Below, piece by piece: positions 8,911-16,972 of a DNA stretch of 64,000 nucleotides. Both the position numbers and the translations under genes were made by a program. Position 1 is the stretch's first letter; each line of letters begins with the position of its first letter. The notes below the pieces were generated by a model. It was not told the origin of the DNA, did not search any database, and saw nothing but the letters and a program-made list of their open reading frames with translations. Origin of the DNA: Tardiphaga robiniae (GTDB taxonomy: Bacteria; Pseudomonadota; Alphaproteobacteria; Rhizobiales; Xanthobacteraceae); contig NZ_LVYV01000008.1 in assembly GCF_001618955.1 (NCBI RefSeq), positions 62,001-126,000 on the forward strand, read 5' to 3'.

Positions 8911-9564
8911 TTAGAACGACGGCGCAGCGCCCGGATTCATCGCGCGCGCGGTGTAGTCCTTCTGCTGCGGCCGATAGCGCTCCCACAGCGCGCGGAGTTC
9001 ACCGATCGGAGCGTCGTGCCAGTCGACACGCAGGTCGACCACCGGCCAGTCGAAGCGATCCGCCACATGCAGGCCCGCGGCATGTTCGTCGTCGGTTTCG
9101 CCGCCGGCATCGAGGCCGGCTTCCAGCGCCGACAGCAATCGCTCCGCCAGCGGTTGTCCGGCCGTAGCTTCGAACTTTGCGATCATCATGCTCGGGACTT
9201 TTTCATCGACCAGCAGATTGCCGAGCGCGAGGCAGCCGGCGCCTTGCGCAATGCCGACGATCGGCAATGCCTGTTCGCCGGAATGCCAGGCCACCTGACC
9301 GTAGCGATCGATCACACCGACCTGCCGCCACGCCGGTTGCGGTGTGCCGAGCGTGAGATTGTTGAGGACGGCTCCGGCGCCAAGGCCCTGACGCAGCAGC
9401 GCAAGGCCGGTCGGGCCGAGCGACGGATCAGTGACATTCTGCGACACCACGAGGCCGAGCGGTCCCACCCATGCGCAACGGGCCGGCACGGCAATGCTCG
9501 ACGACGTGATGGCAATGCCGAACGCGCCGGTCTCCGGACAACGTGCCGAGATGGAATAGGTCAT
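8911..9564 (-). CDS. DUF1028 family protein
   Basis: The 217-residue protein matches the DUF1028 family (N-terminal-nucleophile-like fold; function not established). The N-terminus MTYSISARCPETGAFGIAI and the GLGLV..QN(V)T segment are characteristic. The start at 9564 has a GGGAG ribosome-binding site 7 nt upstream; an upstream in-frame extension would run across the divergent promoter. It is divergent from the M20 deacylase gene across 39 bp. DUF1028 genes are often found with amidohydrolase or peptidase genes, which fits this neighbourhood. Confidence 0.8.
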   Translation of the reverse strand: MTYSISARCPETGAFGIAITSSSIAVPARCAWVGPLGLVVSQNVTDPSLGPTGLALLRQGLGAGAVLNNLTLGTPQPAWRQVGVIDRYGQVAWHSGEQALPIVGIAQGAGCLALGNLLVDEKVPSMMIAKFEATAGQPLAERLLSALEAGLDAGGETDDEHAAGLHVADRFDWPVVDLRVDWHDAPIGELRALWERYRPQQKDYTARAMNPGAAPSF

Positions 9565-9587
9565 CGTGATGCTCCCGCAATCGTAAA

Positions 9588-9657
9588 AGTATTGGGAGTA
9601 TAGATGATCGAGAGAATAGCTCAAATACTTTGCGAGCTGATCAGTATTGAAAGTATA
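9588..9657. promoter_or_regulatory. Two AGTATTGRRAGTATA repeats around the M20 gene start
   Basis: The same 15-mer with two changes occurs at 9588-9602 (in the 39-bp divergent gap) and 9643-9657 (inside the first codons of the M20 gene), 55 bp apart, about five helical turns. The surrounding 100 bp are unusually A/T-rich for this window. This looks like paired regulator-binding sites controlling the divergent DUF1028 and M20 genes; the regulator is unknown. Confidence 0.45.
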
Positions 9658-10782
9658 AGCGCGAATTCAAATCTCGATATCATTGCATATATCGAGAGAG
9701 TACTTGCGTCGTCCGGCGTGTCCGCACTCCGCGTGCCATCGCCGGATGGCCGCAAGGCCTCGCTGCTCGCGACTATCGGTCCCGTGGATCGGCCTGGCAT
9801 CGTGCTGTCGGCGCATACGGATGTGGTGCCGGTGGAGGGGCAGGCCTGGACCGTGCCGCCATTCGCAGGCGTCATCCGTGACGAGAGCATCTATGGTCGC
9901 GGTGCGACCGACATGAAGGGCTTTCTCGCCGTCGTTCTCGCTGCCGTGCCGCGCTTGAAGGAGGCGGCCATTGCTGCGCCGGTGCATCTTGCGTTTTCCT
10001 ATGACGAGGAAGTCGGATGCCGCGGCGCCCCCGATCTGGTGCGCGCGCTGATGCAATCTGTTGCACCACCAGCACTCGCCATCATCGGCGAGCCCACCAC
10101 GATGCGCGTCGTTCGCGCGCACAAGGGCAAGGTCGCGCGCCGCCTGACAGTAACAGGCCGCACCGGTCATTCGGCGATGCCGCATCGTGCGGCCAATGCG
10201 GTCGATGCGGGCGTTGCGATCGCGCATGCGTTGCGCGGTCTGGCCGATCAGGAAATCGCGCGTGGTGGCGATGCTGCTTTCGATCCGCCATTCACCACAA
10301 TCCATGTGGGCTCGCTGCATGGCGGCACCATGGTCAATCTGGTGCCGGAATTGGCCGTGCTGGAATACGAGATCCGCACCATGCCAGGCCGTGACGCCGG
10401 CGAGATTCTTGCGCGGATCGATGAGGTGGTTGCGCGCGAGCGCGATCGGTTGCGCGCCAGTGCGCCGGAGGCTGACATCGTCTCCGAGGAACTGTCGGCC
10501 TATCCCGGGCTCGACACTGCTGCCGATGCCTCCATGACGCGTCTGGTCGCAGGAATGGCAGGCGATACGCAACCCGCAACCACAGTCGCCTTCGGCACCG
10601 AGGCCGGCCTCTACGCAGAGGCGGGCATCCCGACGCTGGTCTGCGGACCCGGCGATATGGCGCGCGGGCACAAAGCCGACGAGTGGATCGGCTTCGACGA
10701 ACTCGCGGCTGCGAACGCGATGATGGACAGGCTGGCGGATTTGCTGCGTTGGCCGAGTGAAGAGTGGATACGCGTATCATGA
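9604..10782 (+). CDS. M20 family acylase, acetylornithine deacetylase (ArgE)-like
   Basis: The 392-residue zinc-dependent M20 hydrolase has ligand blocks SAHTDVVPV (residue 60s), YGRGATDMKG (90s), DEEVGCRGA (about 135) and GEPTT (about 160). A C-terminal GPGDMARGHKADEWI carries the last metal-binding His. The dimerisation domain lies between them. It hydrolyses an N-acyl bond; acetylornithine is the family's classic substrate, but the catabolic setting suggests an N-acylated intermediate. The first 30 codons are A/T-rich compared with the rest and contain a repeated regulatory motif. Confidence 0.85.
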   Translation: MIERIAQILCELISIESISANSNLDIIAYIERVLASSGVSALRVPSPDGRKASLLATIGPVDRPGIVLSAHTDVVPVEGQAWTVPPFAGVIRDESIYGRGATDMKGFLAVVLAAVPRLKEAAIAAPVHLAFSYDEEVGCRGAPDLVRALMQSVAPPALAIIGEPTTMRVVRAHKGKVARRLTVTGRTGHSAMPHRAANAVDAGVAIAHALRGLADQEIARGGDAAFDPPFTTIHVGSLHGGTMVNLVPELAVLEYEIRTMPGRDAGEILARIDEVVARERDRLRASAPEADIVSEELSAYPGLDTAADASMTRLVAGMAGDTQPATTVAFGTEAGLYAEAGIPTLVCGPGDMARGHKADEWIGFDELAAANAMMDRLADLLRWPSEEWIRVS

Positions 10783-11786
10783 AGAACGAAGTGTCGACGA
10801 TCATGTCGACCATGCAGGCGATTATCGCAACGCAAGCAGGCGGTCCTGAGGTTCTGACGCTAGTCGAACGACCGGTGCCGGTGCCCGGTCCCGGTGAAGT
10901 GCTGATCGAGGTCGCTGCGGCCGGCGTCAATCGCCCGGATCTGATGCAGCGGAGCGGTGCCGTGCCGCTGCCGCCGGGTGTCACTGACGTGCTCGGTCTC
11001 GAAGTCGCTGGCCGAGTGGTCGGAGGCGACGCTGCGTTGCAGGGGCAGGCGGTGATGGCGCTGGTGAAGGGCGGCGGTTACGCGCGCTATTGCATCGCCA
11101 AGGCATCGCATTGTCTTGCGGTGCCCGAGGGGCTGACGATGGCGCAGGCGGCGGCATTGCCCGAAGCGCTCTTCACCGTCTGGCACAATCTGTTCGAACG
11201 TGGCCGGCTGTCGAAGGGTGAGACCGTGCTGGTGCATGGCGGTGCCAGTGGTATCGGCACCGTCGCGATCCGCATGGCCATCGCCCGCGGCGCGACGGCG
11301 ATCGCGACCGTGGGCAGCGATGCCAAGAAGAAGGCGGTGGAAGCGCTCGGCGCCATCGCAATCAACTATCGTACCGACGACTTCGTTGTCGCAACGCGCG
11401 ACGCCACTGCGGGGCGCGGCGTCGATGTGGTGCTCGACATCGTGGGTGGCTCCTATGTGGCGCGCAATCTCGATGCGCTGGCGCCGGGCGGGCGGCATGT
11501 CAGCCTGTCCTTCATGGAAGGCGGGGTGGTGCCCATCGATCTCGGGTTGGTGATGCGGAAGGGGCTGTATCTGACCTCATCCACGCTGCGGCCGAAGTCC
11601 GACGAGGAGAAGACTGCAATCGCTGCCGCGCTCCGCGCCGAGGTGCTGCCGCTGGTGGCATCTGGCGAGGTGAGGCCGCTGGTCTGGCGGCCGCTGCCGC
11701 TCAGTCAGGCAGCGCAGGCCCATCGTATTCTGGAAGCCAATGAAAATATCGGCAAGGTCCTGCTCCTGCCGACCGCCACCGCTTGA
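10779..11786 (+). CDS. NAD(P)H-quinone oxidoreductase, zinc-independent medium-chain dehydrogenase (PIG3/QOR type)
   Basis: The 335-residue MDR-superfamily protein consists of a GroES-like N-terminal domain (residues 1-125) followed by a Rossmann domain with VHGGASGIGTVAIRMA near residue 150. No structural-zinc cysteines are visible, as in quinone oxidoreductases. It transfers hydride from NADPH to quinones or alpha,beta-unsaturated carbonyls. The ATG at 10779 overlaps the M20 stop by 4 nt; internal ATGs at 10803 and 10812 are possible alternative starts. Confidence 0.87.
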   Translation: MKNEVSTIMSTMQAIIATQAGGPEVLTLVERPVPVPGPGEVLIEVAAAGVNRPDLMQRSGAVPLPPGVTDVLGLEVAGRVVGGDAALQGQAVMALVKGGGYARYCIAKASHCLAVPEGLTMAQAAALPEALFTVWHNLFERGRLSKGETVLVHGGASGIGTVAIRMAIARGATAIATVGSDAKKKAVEALGAIAINYRTDDFVVATRDATAGRGVDVVLDIVGGSYVARNLDALAPGGRHVSLSFMEGGVVPIDLGLVMRKGLYLTSSTLRPKSDEEKTAIAAALRAEVLPLVASGEVRPLVWRPLPLSQAAQAHRILEANENIGKVLLLPTATA

Positions 11787-11837
11787 TGAGCAGCGATGTC
11801 GAGCGCAAAAGCCGCCTATCGATACAGGAGCAGTCCC

Positions 11838-12263
11838 ATGGCGACGACTAAACCCTCTCTCAAGCTGACACATGAAGGCGCGCTCAAAGCGCTGGCGGGT
11901 GCCGTCGCCAAGGCGGAGGAGCTTGGCGTGGCACAGAACGTCACGATCGTCGACGACGGCGGCAATCTCCTGGCTTTCGTCCGGATGGACGGCGCCAAAT
12001 TGCTGTCGCGGGAAACATCGATGTCCAAGGCCATTACGGCCGCATCGCATAGGCAGCCGACCTCTCGGCTCAATCCCGCCGACGAGATCAAGCTGGCCAT
12101 CGCAGGCGGCGGCCGCCTGACCAATCTCGAAGGCGGATTGCCGATCGTGATTGCCGGTCAATGTATCGGGGCGGTCGGTGTCGGGTCGGGCACCGGCGCG
12201 CAGGACGTCGAAGTCGCGCGTGCCGCGCTGGCGGCCATCGACGCGGAGGATCAGAAGCCATGA
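11838..12263 (+). CDS. GlcG/HbpS-like heme-degrading-domain protein
   Basis: The 141-residue protein belongs to the GlcG/HbpS family (PduO-C-like fold). The family pattern is visible in NVTIVDDGGNLLAFVRMDG, the SMSKAITAASH helix and the C-terminal GGLPIVI..QCIGAVGVGSG. The start at 11838 has a CAGGAG ribosome-binding sequence. Family members occur in small-molecule catabolic clusters, often with unclear biochemical role, and some bind haem or cobalamin. It is probably co-transcribed with the glutathione transferase that overlaps by 4 nt. Confidence 0.85.
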   Translation: MATTKPSLKLTHEGALKALAGAVAKAEELGVAQNVTIVDDGGNLLAFVRMDGAKLLSRETSMSKAITAASHRQPTSRLNPADEIKLAIAGGGRLTNLEGGLPIVIAGQCIGAVGVGSGTGAQDVEVARAALAAIDAEDQKP

Positions 12264-12880
12264 GCGACAGGATCGAACTGTTCTACGCGCCGACATCGCC
12301 CTATGTCCGCAAGGTCATGGCCTGTGCGATCGAGCTCGGGATCGCCGATCGTATCGTGAAGCTGCCCAGCGCCGCGCATCCGTTGAAGCGGGACGCGCGG
12401 ATCGCAAGTTTCAACCCGCTCGCCAAAGTGCCGGCGGCGAAGCTGGTGGATGGCACGCTGCTGTTCGACAGCCGGGTGATTTGCGAATATCTCGACGACC
12501 TCGGACACGGTTCGCTGTTTCCGCGCGGGCCCGAGCGTTGGCAGGTGCTCACCGAGCAGGCGCTCGGAGATGGTTTGCTCGATGCGGCGCTGCTCACGCG
12601 TTATGAAAATACCTGCCGTAGCGACGAGATCAGATCGGTGGAGTGGATCGATGGTCAGATGACCAAGATCGCTGCGGCCCTAGACCAGATGGAAAACGAC
12701 GTCGCAGCGTTCGGCGCCCGCATCACCATCGGCAGCCTCACCATCGCCTGCGCGCTCGGCTATCTGGATTTTCGTTTTGCGTCTTTCGACTGGCGCAGCT
12801 CGCGGCCGGCCTTGACCGACTGGTTCGCTACCGTGTCGGAGCGGCCGTCACTGCGAGATACGTTTCCGGCCGAGGGATAA
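12260..12880 (+). CDS. Glutathione S-transferase family protein
   Basis: The 206-residue protein has an N-terminal thioredoxin-like domain (FYAPTSPYVRKVMACAIELG; NPLAKVPAAKL with the cis-proline; the glutathione-binding DSRVICEYLDD) and an all-helical C-terminal half. The start was chosen at the ATGA overlap with the upstream gene. It could conjugate, dehalogenate or isomerise an electrophile produced by the pathway. The next gene is convergent. Confidence 0.88.
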   Translation: MSDRIELFYAPTSPYVRKVMACAIELGIADRIVKLPSAAHPLKRDARIASFNPLAKVPAAKLVDGTLLFDSRVICEYLDDLGHGSLFPRGPERWQVLTEQALGDGLLDAALLTRYENTCRSDEIRSVEWIDGQMTKIAAALDQMENDVAAFGARITIGSLTIACALGYLDFRFASFDWRSSRPALTDWFATVSERPSLRDTFPAEG

Positions 12881-12888
12881 TTCTGTCG

Positions 12889-13161
12889 TCAGCTTTCAGC
12901 CTCGACCCAGTTCAGTGTCATCCGCATCGCATGGCTGTGCCGGGCTTCGATCAACCACTGTTCTTCGCGATAGCAGATCGAGCGCAGCAGGCTTTCGATG
13001 GCAAAGGAGGCAAAGAACCGCGGCGTGACTTGCTCGACCTCAATGGGACCGAGTGGAAATGCGACGATCGACGCCGCCTTGAGGTGGCTGTCGTTCGGGA
13101 GAGGTTCTGAGGCGCGCAGCAGATTGAGCGTCTCTATGGCAATGGTTTTCTGACCGGGCAT
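12889..13161 (-). CDS. Small hypothetical protein
   Basis: A 90-residue reading frame lies between the end of the GST gene and the end of the diguanylate cyclase gene. I do not recognise the family. The frame can be extended upstream to 13557, but that part is antisense within the cyclase gene and reads as low-complexity shadow; the last 90 residues have balanced composition and begin MPGQKTIAIETLNLL. The ribosome-binding site is weak. It could be a real small cytoplasmic protein or a chance frame. Confidence 0.45.
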   Translation of the reverse strand: MPGQKTIAIETLNLLRASEPLPNDSHLKAASIVAFPLGPIEVEQVTPRFFASFAIESLLRSICYREEQWLIEARHSHAMRMTLNWVEAES

Positions 13162-13234
13162 CGGGGCATTCTGCCGAAAAACCTTACGCTGCCAGCCAGT
13201 GCTTAATTTTTCGTGGAACCGGGCGTCGCGCGGC

Positions 13235-14380
13235 TCAGGCGGCCAGATGAAAATCAGAAATCTGTACGCGATTTCGGCCTGCCGCCTTGGCTTGGTAAAG
13301 CGCAGCATCTGCCCGGCTGAGCAAGGCCTGCAGCGTTTCAGGCTCGGTTGACCGGATTGCGATCCCCACGCTGACCGTGGCGTGGATAACACCGGCGGAG
13401 ATCGGGAAGCTCTTTGCTTCCAGCGTCGATCGGATGCGCTCGGCGACAGCGGCCGCTGCTTTTGGGCTCGACGCGGATAGGACAATGCAGAATTCCTCGC
13501 CGCCCAGACGCGCGGCAACATCTTCGGCGCGAATATTCGAGAAGATGATCTCAGCAAAGGCCCGCAGCACGCGGTCGCCGGCGGCGTGGCCGAACTGATC
13601 GTTGATCGTCTTGAAGTGATCGAGATCCATCACCAGAATGGCGGTATTGGATGCTGTCTCCGTTACCTTTTCGCCAAACAGTGCGCGCCGATTGAGCAGG
13701 CCGGTCAGAGGATCGGTCAGGGCATCGGATTTATGCCGGTTCGACGTCCGGATCTGGTTGATCGTCAGTGACAGCGCACCGATCCCGGTCAGACCGACGA
13801 TCACCATCAGTGAATTGAACTGTTCTGCCCAATTCATCGGTCGATCGGTCAGCACGAATTGCCCGGTACGCAAGAGTTCGGCACCGCAAGCCACGAACGA
13901 TGCGGCCGTGACGAGATAGAGTAGTGCATTTGCGACCATCAGCAGCGGTGCTTCGGCGCGCGCGTGCCAATATTGTGCGGCCGACAGCGCAACAAGAAGG
14001 CCCGTGCCAAAATTCGCGGCCATCGTGCCGGTGCCGGTGTAACCAAGCGCAAAGCCGATGATCATCGGGACGAGCCCTGCAGTGGTGACGAGGGCGGCGC
14101 GGATCCAGTGGGCCTCATTCGAGCAGAATTGCGTGGTGCCCGCATAGATCACTCCGAAGCCGACAAGCAGCAATATGAATGCAGCGAGCTGTAGCCTCGA
14201 ATCATACTGCTCGAAGCCTGCATAGATGATGACGGCAACGACCGTGGTCGCGAGACCGATCGACCAAGTTAGCAGATAGGTCTCGGATCGCGCGACGAGC
14301 CAGGTGGCGAGCAATGTGAGCGCGAGCGCTGCGCTCGAGAGTCCGATCGCTGCGAAGATGGAGGACTGATCTAGCAACAT
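13235..14380 (-). CDS. Membrane-bound diguanylate cyclase (GGDEF)
   Basis: The 381-residue protein has about six hydrophobic segments in residues 1-205, followed by a GGDEF domain (DALTDPLTGLLNRRALF, then DLDHFKTINDQFGH). The active-site motif is GGEEF near residue 295, and an intact inhibitory-site RxxD (RAED) lies five residues before it. It should make cyclic-di-GMP from GTP at the inner membrane with product feedback. No phosphodiesterase EAL domain is present. The membrane half is probably the sensor; the signal is unknown. It is monocistronic. Confidence 0.92.
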   Translation of the reverse strand: MLLDQSSIFAAIGLSSAALALTLLATWLVARSETYLLTWSIGLATTVVAVIIYAGFEQYDSRLQLAAFILLLVGFGVIYAGTTQFCSNEAHWIRAALVTTAGLVPMIIGFALGYTGTGTMAANFGTGLLVALSAAQYWHARAEAPLLMVANALLYLVTAASFVACGAELLRTGQFVLTDRPMNWAEQFNSLMVIVGLTGIGALSLTINQIRTSNRHKSDALTDPLTGLLNRRALFGEKVTETASNTAILVMDLDHFKTINDQFGHAAGDRVLRAFAEIIFSNIRAEDVAARLGGEEFCIVLSASSPKAAAAVAERIRSTLEAKSFPISAGVIHATVSVGIAIRSTEPETLQALLSRADAALYQAKAAGRNRVQISDFHLAA

Positions 14381-14599
14381 GATGTCCGAACGCGGTGTAA
14401 TTTATTTGATGCGCAATAAGCAGCACCCACTTACCACCGATCGCGGTCGGGGCCACCCATTTTGTATGGTGAGCAAAGCGTTACCAGGCCTATGGACGGG
14501 AGGTCCGGAGATCGTCGTAAGGCCGTTTTTGCGACGATTTGTGCCGGAACGAGACGCAGCCACCGGCGTTTTCATGCAGGGCGTCACAGAGGGTTGAAC

Positions 14600-14848
14600 A
14601 TGAAAAAGATTCTGGCAACGGCGGCGGCGGTGTTGATGGTCGCGAGTTTCACGGCGACGGCGGCTTCTGCGAAGAAAGTCCATCGTGGCTACAAGGCGCA
14701 CCACGGATATTACGGGACTTATGGCCAGATACGAGGGCCGGCGATCTTTCGTGGCAATGCGGCGATGAGCGGCAATCACGGCAATTCTGCCTATGGCAGC
14801 AACTCGCTCGGCCATATCAAGGGCGGCAACATCGGGGGTGGCAAGTAG
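14600..14848 (+). CDS. Small secreted Gly/His/Asn-rich protein
   Basis: The 82-residue protein has a clear signal peptide (MKKILATAAAVLMVASFTA, cleavage about after TAASA). The short mature part is rich in Gly, Tyr, His and Asn (HHGYYGTYG; SGNHGNSAYGSNSLGHIKGG). The start at 14600 has a GAGGGTT ribosome-binding sequence. Such small exported proteins are common and uncharacterised in this group of bacteria. It stands alone between the cyclase promoter region and a GrlR-like gene. Confidence 0.75.
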   Translation: MKKILATAAAVLMVASFTATAASAKKVHRGYKAHHGYYGTYGQIRGPAIFRGNAAMSGNHGNSAYGSNSLGHIKGGNIGGGK

Positions 14849-14965
14849 CGCGGCATTACATTGGAGAAGGCGAGATCGATCGTTTCAATGCGACCGATCT
14901 GGTTAACGTCTTTCTGATGAGTTGGTGGTAATTGGCTGCACCGCAACTTACAGTTCAGGTTTGTC

Positions 14966-15289
14966 ATGCTCCCGGATGGCCGTTATTCGGCGTGGTTTCG
15001 TATTCCCGACAAGGAAGGCATGGGCATCATCACGTTGGCTGACGGTCGATTGTCGGGTGGCGATACGGTGATCGCCTATAGCGGTTCCTATATCCAGAAC
15101 GGCGATGCTTTCACGGCGACGATTGCGACCCGCCGGCATGCGGACGGCCAGCCAACGATCTTCGGCATCGACGAGGTCGAGATTGATCTGGTCGGGACAT
15201 CCAAGACCACGACGGCATCCTGCAGAGGTGTCGTCAAGCAACGCCCCGACGTGCCGTTTGAGGTCGTGCTGGTGCGCATGGAAGGCTAG
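14966..15289 (+). CDS. GrlR-like small regulatory-domain protein
   Basis: The 107-residue protein resembles the GrlR family (lipocalin-like beta-barrel), named after the negative regulator of the LEE type III secretion genes. It opens MLPDGRYSAWFRIPDKEG and contains GRLSGGDTVIAYSGSY and DAFTATIATRRH. Chromosomal copies in Bradyrhizobium relatives are widespread without any type III system nearby, and none is seen here, so regulation of secretion should not be assumed. Confidence 0.7.
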   Translation: MLPDGRYSAWFRIPDKEGMGIITLADGRLSGGDTVIAYSGSYIQNGDAFTATIATRRHADGQPTIFGIDEVEIDLVGTSKTTTASCRGVVKQRPDVPFEVVLVRMEG

Positions 15290-15298
15290 GCCTCCGGT

Positions 15299-15712
15299 CT
15301 ATTCGCGTAACTCGTATTGATGTCGCAACAGCTGAACCATGTCCTGGACCCGCTGCCGCCAGGCACGCGCGTCAGGCACCGGTCCTGCTGCGGGTGTGAT
15401 GCGTAACATGGCGTTCCACGGGCGCGTGCCATAGACGACCACCTCGAAGCCGGCTGTCGGACAGCCATCGATACCCCTTAGCGCGCGCAGGATCACATCC
15501 GCGATTTCCGACCGGCCAAGCGTGCGGGTGCTTTCGACCGCAAGTTGCGGCTCCAGCGATGCCGCCGGATTCTCCTCTGCGACGACCGGATCGAAACCGT
15601 CTCTGGTGTCCGCGTCTGGCTCAGGCCTGATCGGTTCGGGATCGCCTGGCCTCCTCATGAGTCGTTCGACCAGACCGAGCAGGCCTCGATCGCGTTCGGG
15701 CGTCTCTTTCAC
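15299..15712 (-). CDS. Conserved hypothetical protein
   Basis: The 137-residue protein starts with GTG (MKETPERDRGLLGLVERLM). A Pro/Glu/Asp-rich linker covers residues 20-60, followed by a compact C-terminal half (RSEIADVILRALRGIDG; GFEVVVYGTRPWNAMLRITP). I recognise no catalytic motif or membrane segment. It is convergent with the GrlR-like gene and divergent from the following ABC transporter operon. Confidence 0.6.
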   Translation of the reverse strand: MKETPERDRGLLGLVERLMRRPGDPEPIRPEPDADTRDGFDPVVAEENPAASLEPQLAVESTRTLGRSEIADVILRALRGIDGCPTAGFEVVVYGTRPWNAMLRITPAAGPVPDARAWRQRVQDMVQLLRHQYELRE

Positions 15713-15907
15713 ATCAACAGTCCAATATCAGCGGCGACGGGCGATTTCACATCCTCCGCGGGGTGTTGTCGATGGGCTTCACGGTCATTGCGGTGCACAA
15801 ATGCGCTGCGGGTTGGCTTTGTCGCAAAAGTTTCATCCGCGGCCTATAGTGGGGCGTCACGCATTCCCCTCAGACTTCTATGCGCCGGCCTTAAAGCCTG
15901 CGTCAGG

Positions 15908-16930
15908 ATGGAGACGATCGCCGTGAAACCGTTCCGCTTGGTATTTGCTCTGTCCGCGCTGGCGCTCGCCGCCGTATCGCAGCCCGCCCGTGCTGCGGAC
16001 GTCATCTGCTACAATTGTCCGCCGGAATGGGCCGACTGGGCGTCAATGATCAAGGCGGTGAAGACCGACCTCTCGATCGAGATGCCGCATGACAACAAGA
16101 ACTCCGGTCAGGCACTGGCTCAGATCCTCGCCGAGAAGGCCAATCCGGTCGGCGACATCGGCTATTTTGGCGTCACCTTCGGTATGAAGGCCAAGGCGCA
16201 GGATGCACTTGAGCCCTACAAGCCCGCTGGCTGGGATCAGGTCGATGCCGGCCTGAAGGACTCCGAAGGCTACTGGACCACGATCCATTCCGGTACGCTC
16301 GGCTTCTTCGTCAACAAGGATGCCCTCGCTGGCAAGCCGGTGCCGAAGTGCTGGAAGGATCTCGCCAAGCCCGACTACAAGGGCATGGTCGGCTATCTCG
16401 ATCCGACGTCTGCCGCCGTCGGCTATGTCGGCGCTGTTGCGGTCAATCTCGCGCTCGGCGGCACCGACCAGAACTTCGATCCGGCCATCGCCTTCTTCAA
16501 GGAGTTGAAGAAGAACGACGCGATCGTGCCGAAGCAGACGTCCTATGCCCGCGTCGTCTCCGGCGAGATGCCGATCCTGTTGGATTATGATTTCAATGCC
16601 TATCGCGCCAAGTATTCCGAGAAGGGCAGTTTCGAATTCGTCATTCCCTGCGAAGGCTCGGTCGTGTTTCCCTATGTGGTCGGTCTGGTGAAGAACGCGC
16701 CGCACAAGGACAAGGCCAAGAAGGTCATGGATTATCTGCTGTCCGACAAGGGTCAGGCGATCTGGACCAACGCGTACCTCCGTCCGGCCCGCAAGATCGA
16801 ACTGCCGGAAGCTGTGAAGGCCAAATTCCTGCCGGATAGCGAATATGCCCGCGCCAAGAGCGTGGACTGGGGCAAGATGGAGCTGGCGCAGAAAGGCTTC
16901 AGCGACCGCTATCTCGCCGAAGTCCGTTGA
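15908..16930 (+). CDS. ABC transporter periplasmic binding protein (iron/2-aminoethylphosphonate class)
   Basis: The 340-residue type-1 extracellular solute-binding protein of the FbpA/PhnS-like class has a signal peptide ending ARAAD. The start is the ATG at 15908 or the GTG at 15923, the latter with GGAG 9 nt upstream. The longer open frame back to 15545 is antisense to the preceding gene and was not used. The conserved tyrosine pair used by FbpA for iron is not evident, and a phosphodiesterase closes the operon, so I favour an organophosphate ligand over Fe(III). Confidence 0.85.
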   Translation: METIAVKPFRLVFALSALALAAVSQPARAADVICYNCPPEWADWASMIKAVKTDLSIEMPHDNKNSGQALAQILAEKANPVGDIGYFGVTFGMKAKAQDALEPYKPAGWDQVDAGLKDSEGYWTTIHSGTLGFFVNKDALAGKPVPKCWKDLAKPDYKGMVGYLDPTSAAVGYVGAVAVNLALGGTDQNFDPAIAFFKELKKNDAIVPKQTSYARVVSGEMPILLDYDFNAYRAKYSEKGSFEFVIPCEGSVVFPYVVGLVKNAPHKDKAKKVMDYLLSDKGQAIWTNAYLRPARKIELPEAVKAKFLPDSEYARAKSVDWGKMELAQKGFSDRYLAEVR

Positions 16931-16936
16931 TGCACA

Positions 16937-16966
16937 ATGGTGCCCCGGCGGGGGCAGGGGCACCAT
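16937..16966 (+). promoter_or_regulatory. Intercistronic stem-loop after the binding-protein gene
   Basis: Perfect 10-bp arms ATGGTGCCCC and GGGGCACCAT enclose a 10-nt loop, without a following U-run. The element sits between the binding-protein stop and the first permease start. Such stem-loops commonly protect the upstream message and so raise binding-protein yield over permease yield; that role here is inferred from position. Confidence 0.65.
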
Positions 16967-16972
16967 CATTTC

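Noticed and set aside
13162-13557. N-terminal extension of the small minus-strand gene at 12889-13161
   Set aside because: It is out of frame with and overlaps the C-terminal GGDEF coding region of the cyclase on the same strand and reads as Ser/Arg-rich noise.
15545-15907. 120-codon N-terminal extension of the second ABC binding protein
   Set aside because: It lies antisense to another gene and would place the signal peptide internally.
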